Positions 1 to 5,147 of a stretch of DNA of 5,147 nucleotides are shown in pieces. The notes under the pieces are model-generated. The model was not told where the DNA came from. It did no database searches and worked only from the letters and a program-made list of their open reading frames with translations. The stretch spans positions 1 to 5,147 of the forward strand of contig JADYYZ010000353.1 of the NCBI GenBank assembly GCA_020853405.1, in the 5' to 3' direction. Position 1 is the stretch's first letter; each line of letters opens with the position of its first letter. This DNA comes from Acetobacteraceae bacterium. GTDB lineage: Bacteria > Pseudomonadota > Alphaproteobacteria > Acetobacterales > Acetobacteraceae. The translations under genes and the position numbers were made by a program.

Positions 1-183
1 GACCAGTTCGCGCAGCTCGCCGGAGATGCGCCGGCCGACCAGCGGGTGAGCGGCGAGATTGTCGACTGCCGAGCAGATGGCGGTCACGGCGTCGGCAGCA
101 GCATCCGGGTCTTTGTCGCGCAGATATCGAAAGGCGCGTTCGAGGTGGTCCAGCGAACGTGCCGAATAGACTACCGTCGGCAC
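1..183 (-). CDS. RelE/ParE-like toxin, N-terminal part (cut by window edge)
   Basis: I translated this reading frame by hand from the minus strand; it has no stop inside the window. It starts MPTVVYSARSLDHLERAF and gives 61 residues, ending in ISGELRELV at base 1. The pattern (a hydrophobic first strand, then a helix with LDHLERAFRYL, a DPDAAADAV helix, and an HPLVGRR segment before GELRELV) fits the RelE/ParE superfamily. Those proteins are usually about 90-100 aa, so roughly a third is missing. Family members either cut mRNA on the ribosome or poison gyrase; this fragment cannot tell which, though HPxxGR followed by RELV looks more like ParE. The start is a GTG at 183-181 that overlaps the end of the antitoxin gene by 13 bases. 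No ATG fits better. It has no clear Shine-Dalgarno site of its own, so translation is probably coupled to the antitoxin. Confidence 0.8.
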   Translation of the reverse strand, partial: MPTVVYSARSLDHLERAFRYLRDKDPDAAADAVTAICSAVDNLAAHPLVGRRISGELRELV

Positions 184-452
184 GGCTTCGGCCGTGCGGG
201 TGAATCTTCGCTGGCGAGACGCTGCATCCAGGCATGCACGTCTTCGGCTTTGTAGACCTCGCCGGTCTTCTCGATGTCCGCATCGGCCGCCAGCGCCTCC
301 CTGACCAGCTTCTGCATCTGCTCCTCGTGGTCGGCATGCCGTTCCACAGCTTCGATGATCAGGCTGTGCGCCGAGCGTCCGGTCTGCCTGGCGAGGACGC
401 CGAGCCGGGCCTGCAATTCAGGCGGCAGGCGGATGGTGGTGGTCGCTGCCAT
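171..452 (-). CDS. Ribbon-helix-helix (CopG/ParD-like) antitoxin
   Basis: This 93-aa protein is the likely antitoxin partner of the RelE/ParE-like toxin next to it. Residues 4-10 (TTTIRLP) form the typical DNA-contacting strand of a ribbon-helix-helix fold. Helices follow at about 11-23 (PELQARLGVLARQ) and 26-40 (RSAHSLIIEAVERHA). The charged C-terminal half, with EVYKAEDVHAWMQRLAS at about 65-81, resembles the toxin-binding tail of such antitoxins. The frame stays open upstream to an ATG at 494, but I chose the ATG at 452 because GGAGA lies 7 bases before it and the homologous domain starts there. By family rule the protein should bind as a dimer to its own promoter and repress the pair. The antitoxin-first order with overlapping toxin is typical. 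The last ten residues (PARPKPCRR region) are encoded by the hairpin over the toxin start. Confidence 0.88.
   Translation of the reverse strand: MAATTTIRLPPELQARLGVLARQTGRSAHSLIIEAVERHADHEEQMQKLVREALAADADIEKTGEVYKAEDVHAWMQRLASEDSPARPKPCRR
180..197 (-). promoter_or_regulatory. Hairpin covering the toxin start codon
   Basis: On the minus strand GCACGGC and GCCGTGC pair perfectly (7 bp) around the tetraloop CGAA. The toxin GTG start (183-181) lies inside the 3' arm. The antitoxin stop codon is 7 bases further downstream, so ribosomes finishing the antitoxin would open the stem. The pairing is seen directly; the coupling role is inferred. Confidence 0.5.
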
Positions 453-474
453 GTGCAAATCTCCGCTCAAGCTG

Positions 475-485
475 TTGTGGCACAA
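475..485. promoter_or_regulatory. Candidate operator palindrome TTGTG-G-CACAA
   Basis: TTGTG and CACAA form a perfect 5-base inverted repeat around one central base, just downstream of the antitoxin -10 candidate and sharing its last base. This is where a ribbon-helix-helix repressor of its own operon would be expected to bind. The palindrome is short enough to occur by chance. Confidence 0.3.
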
Positions 486-513
486 ATGTAGCATCCGCGT
501 TCAGGTGCGGCAA
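485..513 (-). promoter_or_regulatory. Candidate sigma70 promoter of the toxin-antitoxin pair
   Basis: On the minus strand TTGCCG (-35, 4 of 6 consensus) is separated by exactly 17 bases from TACATT (-10, 4 of 6). Transcription would start near 478 and leave a leader of about 26 bases containing the GGAGA ribosome site before the antitoxin ATG at 452. The stretch is AT-richer than its surroundings. Confidence 0.45.
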
Positions 514-527
514 TATGTGCTTATCAT
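500..527 (+). promoter_or_regulatory. Candidate promoter of the glycosyltransferase gene
   Basis: TATCAT (522-527, 5 of 6 matches to the -10 consensus) is preceded at 16 bases by a weak TTCAGG (3 of 6). The predicted start of transcription, near 534, coincides with the ATG at 535, and no Shine-Dalgarno site is visible there, so the mRNA could be leaderless. The site overlaps the divergent toxin-antitoxin promoter candidate. Confidence 0.3.
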
Positions 528-534
528 CACCCCC

Positions 535-1632
535 ATGCACGTCCTGCACCTCGAAACCGGTCGTCACCTCTATGGAGGCCCGCGCCAGGTCATCGAACTG
601 ATGCGCGGACTCGAGGCGCGCGGCGTGCACTCGACGCTGGCCTGTCCCACCGGCAGCGCCATCGCGACAGCGGCCGCCGCGGCCGGACTGACGGTGGTCA
701 CGCACGAGCTCGGCGGCGACCTTGACGTGGCCTCGGTGTCCTTCCTGGTGGCCGAAGTGCGGCGCCTCAAGCCCGATCTGCTGCACGTCCACAGCCGGCG
801 CGGCGCCGACATCTTCGGCGGGCTGGCAGCAGCCGTGGCGCACATCCCCGCAGTGCTCACGCGACGTGTGGACAACCCCGACACGCCGCTGATCGGCAAC
901 CTCAAGTACCTGGCCTACGAGCGCATCGTGGCGATTTCCTCGGCGGTGCGCACGCAGCTGGAAGCGCAGGGCGTGCCGGCGGCCAAGCTCGCCACCATCC
1001 GCAGCAGCGTGACGGCCGCGGACTGCGTGCCGGTCTGGCCGCGCGAAAAATTTCTCGCCGAGTTCGGCATCGAGCCCGGCCAGCGCACGGTGGCGATCGT
1101 CGCGCAACTGATCCCGCGCAAGGGCCACGCGCTGTTCCTGAAAGCCTGGCCGCTGATCCGCGCGCAGTGCCCCGATGCCCGGCTGCTGATCTTCGGCAGC
1201 GGGCCGCTGGAGGCCGAACTCAAGTCGCGCACCGGCTGGGGTGGTACCACCAGCTTCTGCGGCTTGCGCGCCGATCTGCGCGAGTTTCTCGGCCACCTCG
1301 ATCTGCTCGTCCATCCGGCGCTGCACGAAGGCCTCGGCGTGAGCCTGCTGGAAGCGCAGGCGGCCGGCGTGGCGATCGTCGCCTTTGCAGCCGGCGGCGT
1401 GCCGGAGGTGGTCGTGGATGGCGAGACCGGCCTGCTGGTGCCGGCCGGCGACACGGCGGCGCTGGCTGCGGCCGTGATCCGCCTGCTCGGTGACCCCAAC
1501 CTGCGCCAGCAGCTCGGTGCGGCCGGGCGCAACCGCGTGCAGAGCCGCTTCGGTCCGCTGCAGATGGTGGACAGCTACCTGGCCCTGTACCGGCAAGTGC
1601 TGGCGGCGCGCAGCGGAGTCGCCAAGGCATGA
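535..1632 (+). CDS. Glycosyltransferase, GT-4 family (group 1)
   Basis: This 365-aa protein is a retaining GT-B fold glycosyltransferase that should move a sugar from a nucleotide-sugar donor onto a glycan or lipid at the cytoplasmic face of the membrane; donor and acceptor cannot be read from sequence. The N-terminal domain opens with MHVLHLETGRHLYGGPRQV, where YGGPRQV (13-19) is the usual glycine loop; PDLLHVHSRRGAD (80-92) is the matching H-containing segment. The C-terminal donor domain begins near 185, with the phosphate-contacting PRKG at 194-197 and the EX7E motif at E265 and E273 (HEGLGVSLLE). AGGVPEVVVDGETGLLVP (286-303) is the typical family block. The open frame extends upstream to 274, but that part overlaps the antitoxin antisense and lacks family sequence; the ATG at 535 matches family N-termini. 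A GTG at 517 is an alternative, with AGG about 11 bases before it. There are no membrane segments. The stop overlaps the pncC start as ATGA, so the two genes are probably cotranslated. Confidence 0.9.
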   Translation: MHVLHLETGRHLYGGPRQVIELMRGLEARGVHSTLACPTGSAIATAAAAAGLTVVTHELGGDLDVASVSFLVAEVRRLKPDLLHVHSRRGADIFGGLAAAVAHIPAVLTRRVDNPDTPLIGNLKYLAYERIVAISSAVRTQLEAQGVPAAKLATIRSSVTAADCVPVWPREKFLAEFGIEPGQRTVAIVAQLIPRKGHALFLKAWPLIRAQCPDARLLIFGSGPLEAELKSRTGWGGTTSFCGLRADLREFLGHLDLLVHPALHEGLGVSLLEAQAAGVAIVAFAAGGVPEVVVDGETGLLVPAGDTAALAAAVIRLLGDPNLRQQLGAAGRNRVQSRFGPLQMVDSYLALYRQVLAARSGVAKA

Positions 1633-2129
1633 GCGTACCCGGCGATGCCGAACTCGCTGCGCTGGTCGAAACCCTGGCCACGCGGCTCATCGCCCGGGAC
1701 GCGCGCATCGCCACCGCCGAGTCCTGCACCGGCGGCTGGCTGGCCAAGTGCCTGACCGACCGGCCGGGCAGCTCCGCCTGGTTTGAATACGGCTTCGTCA
1801 CCTACGGCAACGCGGCGAAGGGCGCCATGCTGGGGGTGGGCGAGGGCACGCTGGCGGCGCACGGCGCGGTCAGCGAGGAGGTGGCCGAACAGATGGCCAT
1901 CGGTGCGCGGCTGGCGAGCAGCGCGGAGATCGCCGTGGCCATCACCGGCATCGCCGGACCGGACGGCGGCACGGCCGACAAGTCGGTCGGCACGGTGTGG
2001 CTGGCCTGGGCCGGCCCCGGCCCGGTACTCGTTGCGGAACAGCGCCAGTTCGAGGGCGACCGCGACGCGATCCGCCGCCAGTCGGTGGCCGCCGCACTCC
2101 AGGGCTGCATCGGCCGCCTCGCCAGCTGA
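1629..2129 (+). CDS. pncC: Nicotinamide-nucleotide amidase, CinA C-terminal family
   Basis: This 166-aa single-domain protein matches the size and sequence of the E. coli PncC/YgaD type. The enzyme hydrolyses nicotinamide mononucleotide to nicotinate mononucleotide and ammonia in NAD salvage. The active-site block TAESCTGG (29-36) is intact and includes the serine held to be the nucleophile. SSAWFEYGFVTYGNAAK (48-64) and the ITGIAGPDGG segment (105-114), followed by KSVGTVW (118-124), are the other family signatures, and FEGDRDAIRRQ (141-151) closes the domain. The N-terminal MoCF-like domain of full CinA proteins is absent, which is normal for this subfamily. The start ATG overlaps the glycosyltransferase stop by 4 bases (ATGA); GGAG at 1615-1618, 10 bases upstream, can serve as ribosome site. 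Its place directly before recA is the usual gammaproteobacterial order. Confidence 0.95.
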   Translation: MSVPGDAELAALVETLATRLIARDARIATAESCTGGWLAKCLTDRPGSSAWFEYGFVTYGNAAKGAMLGVGEGTLAAHGAVSEEVAEQMAIGARLASSAEIAVAITGIAGPDGGTADKSVGTVWLAWAGPGPVLVAEQRQFEGDRDAIRRQSVAAALQGCIGRLAS

Positions 2130-2158
2130 ATCGCGGCGAAGTGCCGGTTTTTGTGCGC

Positions 2159-2184
2159 CTGTGGACGCTGTCGAACTGTGGAAT
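2159..2184. repeat. Three short direct repeats (CTGTSGAAY-like) before recA
   Basis: CTGTGGACG (2159), CTGTCGAA (2168) and CTGTGGAA (2176) follow one another at spacings of 9 and 8 bases. CTGT is the half-site of the gammaproteobacterial LexA box, but none of the three has an ACAG partner 8 bases on. The repeats run into the -10 candidate of recA. Confidence 0.4.
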
Positions 2185-2187
2185 AAT
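2182..2187 (+). promoter_or_regulatory. Candidate -10 element of recA (AATAAT)
   Basis: AATAAT matches 5 of 6 consensus bases and is the only such AT-rich hexamer in the 90-base gap between pncC and recA. No convincing -35 box lies 16-18 bases upstream, so it would need help from an activator or another feature. The leader to the recA ATG would be about 26 bases. Confidence 0.35.
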
Positions 2188-2219
2188 CGCTAAAGCTTCA
2201 CCCGCAACGGAATCACTCC

Positions 2220-3263
2220 ATGGATGACAATCGCAAGAAGGCGCTGAGCGCCGCACTGGGCCAGATCGAGCGGCAATTCGGCAAGGGTTCGGTGATGCGC
2301 CTCGGCGATTCCGGGGTGATCAAGGACATCGACGTCATCTCCACCGGTTCGCTCAACCTCGATCTCGCGCTCGGCGTGGGCGGCGTGCCCAAGGGCCGCA
2401 TCATCGAGATCTTCGGGCCCGAATCCTCCGGCAAGACCACCCTCACGCTGCAGATCATCGCCCAGTGCCAGAAGGGCGGCGGCACCGCCGCCTTCGTCGA
2501 CGCCGAGCACGCGCTCGACCCGGCCTATGCGCAGAAACTCGGCGTCAACATCGACGACCTGCTGGTCTCGCAGCCGGACACCGGCGAGCAGGCACTGGAG
2601 ATCACCGACCTGCTGGTGCGCTCCGGCGCGGTCGATGTGGTGGTGGTCGATTCCGTCGCCGCGCTCACGCCCAAGGCCGAGATCGAGGGCGAGATGGGCG
2701 ACACGCACGTCGGCCTGCAGGCGCGCCTCATGTCGCAGGCACTGCGCAAGCTCACCGGCAACATCAAGCGTTCCAATACCGCGGTGATCTTCATCAACCA
2801 GATCCGCATGAAGATCGGCGTGATGTTTGGCAACCCCGAAACCACGCCGGGCGGCAACGCCCTCAAGTTCTATTCCTCGGTGCGCATGGACATCCGCCGC
2901 ATCGGCGCGATCAAGCGCGGCGAAGAAGTGGTCGGCAACCAGACCCGCGTCAAGGTCGTCAAGAACAAGGTCGCGCCGCCGTTCCGCGTCGCCGAGTTCG
3001 AGATCATCTACGAGCAGGGCATCTCCCGCGAGGGCGAGTTGATCGACCTCGGCATCAAGCACGGCATCGTGGCGAAGTCCGGTGCCTGGTACAGCTACGA
3101 AGGCGACCGCATCGGCCAGGGCCGCGACAACGCCCGCGATTTCCTCGCCGCCAATCCCGCGATGGCGGTGGAAATCGAAAAGAAGCTGCGCGCTGCACTC
3201 CTAGTGAAACCGGGCGATGCCGAGAAATCAGTGGCCGAGGCGGAAGCGCTCGACGAAGCCTGA
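2220..3263 (+). CDS. recA: RecA recombinase
   Basis: This 347-aa protein is a full-length RecA, the ATP-dependent recombinase that forms filaments on single-stranded DNA, drives strand exchange and triggers LexA self-cleavage. Numbering matches E. coli RecA: Walker A GPESSGKT at 66-73 with K72, catalytic E96 in DAEHALD, Walker B ending at D144 (VVVDS), DNA-binding loop L1 at about 157-164 (GEMGDTHVG), and loop L2 starting after Q194 (FINQ) through GNPETTPGG. The core ends with the C-terminal domain from about 270 and a short acidic tail (EAEALDEA). Position 210 is proline instead of the E. coli threonine, a variant also found in Bacillus RecA, so probably harmless. The start is supported by ACGGA 8 bases upstream. 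The last 47 bases overlap recX. No standard LexA box is visible upstream, although recA is normally SOS-controlled in this group. Confidence 0.99.
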   Translation: MDDNRKKALSAALGQIERQFGKGSVMRLGDSGVIKDIDVISTGSLNLDLALGVGGVPKGRIIEIFGPESSGKTTLTLQIIAQCQKGGGTAAFVDAEHALDPAYAQKLGVNIDDLLVSQPDTGEQALEITDLLVRSGAVDVVVVDSVAALTPKAEIEGEMGDTHVGLQARLMSQALRKLTGNIKRSNTAVIFINQIRMKIGVMFGNPETTPGGNALKFYSSVRMDIRRIGAIKRGEEVVGNQTRVKVVKNKVAPPFRVAEFEIIYEQGISREGELIDLGIKHGIVAKSGAWYSYEGDRIGQGRDNARDFLAANPAMAVEIEKKLRAALLVKPGDAEKSVAEAEALDEA

Positions 3264-3792
3264 TCCGGCGGCGCCGGAAGACGGGCAGGGCGGCGAGACC
3301 GGGCTGGACGATGACGGCGCACCGCCGGGAGGCGGTCGCGCCGGCAGTTCCCCGCGCAAGATCGCCCTCGACATCCTCGCCCGCCGCGAGCACTCGGTCG
3401 CCGAACTGCGCGAAAAGCTCCAGTCCCGCGAGTTCCCCGTCGATGAGATCGAGCAGACCCTCGCCGCCCTGATCGCCGACGGCCTGCTCAGCGAAACGCG
3501 CTTCATCGACAGCTTCCTCGCCAGCTACACCCGCCGCGGCCACGGCCCGCTGTGGCTGCGCGCCGAACTCGAACGGCGCGGCATCACCAGCGAGCAGATC
3601 AGTGCCGCGCTGGCCGGGCAGGAAGTCGACTGGCCCGCCGAAGCCCGTACCGTCCGCGAAAAACGCTTCGGGTCTGACCAGCCTGCTGATTACAAGGATC
3701 GCGCCCGACAGTCGCGGTTTCTCCAATACCGGGGGTTCAGCAGTGAGCAGATCCGTCAGGCTTTCACCACCGATGACGAGGACGGCGGGTAG
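3217..3792 (+). CDS. recX: RecX, regulator of RecA, with N-terminal extension
   Basis: RecX binds RecA filaments and limits their growth and activity. Of 191 residues, about 47-186 form the family domain of repeated three-helix units. The first is PRKIALDILARREHSVAELR with a second half ending IADGLLSETRFIDSF (about 47-100). The middle unit contains GPLWLRAELERRGITSEQI (110-128). The last contains SRFLQYRGFSSEQIRQAF (166-183). Typical members have about 150-165 aa; here the first 45 residues are a charged, Gly/Pro-rich tail without visible fold. The ATG at 3217 is the only usual start codon in frame before the domain, so the gene overlaps recA by 47 bases in another frame; only CTG codons follow. 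No strong ribosome site precedes it, which suggests coupling to recA translation. Codons after 3670 end in A or T more often (12 of 40, hand count) than before (13 of 108). Confidence 0.92.
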   Translation: MPRNQWPRRKRSTKPDPAAPEDGQGGETGLDDDGAPPGGGRAGSSPRKIALDILARREHSVAELREKLQSREFPVDEIEQTLAALIADGLLSETRFIDSFLASYTRRGHGPLWLRAELERRGITSEQISAALAGQEVDWPAEARTVREKRFGSDQPADYKDRARQSRFLQYRGFSSEQIRQAFTTDDEDGG

Positions 3793-3890
3793 ACCACGCC
3801 GAGCGGTCACGCGGGAAGCCCTTTGGCACTACGGCGGAGTACCGCCGTGAGCGTTGCCAAAGGGTGTCCCGCATGCCCGCTCGGCTACCC
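3787..3890. repeat. Large imperfect palindrome between recX and alaS
   Basis: Arm 3798-3828 pairs with arm 3855-3885 at 27 of 31 positions (28 with one G-U pair in the plus-strand RNA). The 26-base centre folds again: ACGGCGG (3831-3837) and CCGCCGT (3842-3848) pair perfectly around AGTA. Outside the arms GGGTA (3787-3791, reaching into the recX stop codon) pairs with TACCC (3886-3890) after a one-sided 6-base bulge. The element contains no gene. No U-run follows the stem directly, so it is not a standard terminator. It could be a palindromic repeat or a MITE-like insertion, or a transcription boundary; I found no clear target-site duplication. Confidence 0.85.
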
Positions 3891-3929
3891 TCGGCGCAGT
3901 TTGTGCGGGCTTTTGGCGTGACCGCTCGG
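3799..3929. repeat. Third arm copy: perfect 14-base inverted repeat
   Basis: CCGAGCGGTCACGC (3799-3812) is the exact reverse complement of GCGTGACCGCTCGG (3916-3929). Allowing three mismatches it extends inward by AAGCCC (3816-3821) and GGGCTT (3907-3912), 20 of 23 bases. The right copy is also a direct repeat (12 of 14) of 3871-3884, the right outer arm of the nested palindrome, so the two right copies compete for the same left arm. Confidence 0.8.
3875..3914 (+). terminator. Weak candidate Rho-independent terminator after recX
   Basis: GCCCGC (3875-3880) pairs perfectly with GCGGGC (3905-3910), followed at once by TTTT. The 24-base loop is long and the T-run short, so efficiency is doubtful. 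Forming this stem excludes the long 31-base arm pairing, because 3875-3880 lies in its right arm. Confidence 0.3.
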
Positions 3930-3936
3930 TCGACCA

Positions 3937-3986
3937 GGTGCAACAGATCCCTTCCGACCCAGCCCCCGTTCCCCTATCCTTGCACC
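3937..3986 (+). promoter_or_regulatory. Candidate alaS promoter region with flanking inverted repeat
   Basis: TTCCGA (3952-3957, 3 of 6) and TATCCT (3975-3980, 4 of 6) are spaced by 17 bases and would start alaS transcription near 3987, about 31 bases before its ATG. GGTGCAA (3937-3943) and TTGCACC (3980-3986) form a perfect 7-base inverted repeat around this promoter candidate. E. coli AlaRS is known to repress its own gene through a palindrome at the promoter, so the position is suggestive, but both signals are weak. Confidence 0.25.
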
Positions 3987-4017
3987 CTCATTTTCCCCAC
4001 GCTCCCCCGGAACCCCA

Positions 4018-5147
<1,130 letters not shown>

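Noticed and set aside
274..534. Upstream extension of the glycosyltransferase frame to the ATG at 274
   Set aside because: The 87 extra residues are antisense to the antitoxin gene, Ser/Ala/Arg-rich, and do not resemble GT-4 N-termini, which begin at the MHVLHLETG segment.
418..1596. Long minus-strand open frame (392 aa) opposite the glycosyltransferase
   Set aside because: It is His/Arg/Ala-rich without any recognisable domain and lies entirely opposite a well-supported gene; long antisense frames are expected at this GC content.
2113..2152. Terminator after pncC from GCCGC/GCGGC and the T5 run
   Set aside because: The 5-bp stem ends 10 bases before the T-run, and no stem adjoins the T-run.
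2172..2185. Bacillus-type LexA box (CGAAC-N4-GTTCG) before recA
   Set aside because: Only the left half matches; the right half is GAATA.
2847..2849. Proline 210 in loop L2 of RecA as an unusual residue
   Set aside because: Bacillus RecA has the same ETTPGG sequence, so it is natural variation.
2190..3062. Minus-strand open frame of 290 aa opposite recA
   Set aside because: Its sequence is the complement pattern of conserved recA codons, with no known family features.
3055..3810. Minus-strand open frame of 251 aa opposite the recA end and recX
   Set aside because: Shadow of recX; it would also begin inside the palindrome and has no domain signature.

Overview
The window is about 5.1 kb of very GC-rich DNA, tightly packed with genes. 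The plus-strand order pncC (CinA C-terminal family) - recA - recX - alaS is the conserved DNA-repair/alanyl-tRNA synthetase block of Gammaproteobacteria. The RecA and AlaRS sequences look proteobacterial. I infer a high-GC gammaproteobacterium and cannot name the genus. No tRNA, rRNA, CRISPR array or transposase gene is visible.

Left part (1-534): a minus-strand toxin-antitoxin pair. A CopG/ParD-like ribbon-helix-helix antitoxin comes first and overlaps by 13 bases the GTG start of a RelE/ParE-like toxin. The toxin runs off the left edge and has not been listed as a complete gene. The toxin start codon lies in the arm of a perfect 7-bp hairpin. The 82-base gap between the antitoxin and the next gene holds two divergent, overlapping promoter candidates and a small palindrome that could be the antitoxin operator.

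Middle part (535-3792): a GT-4 family glycosyltransferase overlaps pncC by ATGA. After 90 bases comes recA (347 aa, all key motifs intact). recA is overlapped for 47 bases by recX, which has an unusual polar N-terminal extension of about 45 residues. No lexA lies between pncC and recA, and no standard LexA box is visible upstream of recA. Instead there are three CTGT-containing direct repeats in a row.

Right part (3793-5147): a 225-base gap, then the first 376 codons of alaS, cut by the window end. The gap is the least ordinary part of the window. It holds an imperfect palindrome with 31-base arms around an inner hairpin, followed by a third copy of the outer arm that matches the left arm perfectly. 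This allows mutually exclusive pairings, one of which frees a weak terminator-like stem ending in TTTT. It could be a mobile palindromic repeat, a transcription boundary between recAX and alaS, or a switching leader. The sequence alone does not decide which.

Together: recA and recX act as recombinase and its modulator in homologous repair. pncC salvages nicotinamide nucleotide. alaS charges tRNA-Ala. The glycosyltransferase and the toxin-antitoxin pair look like accessory genes beside this core block.
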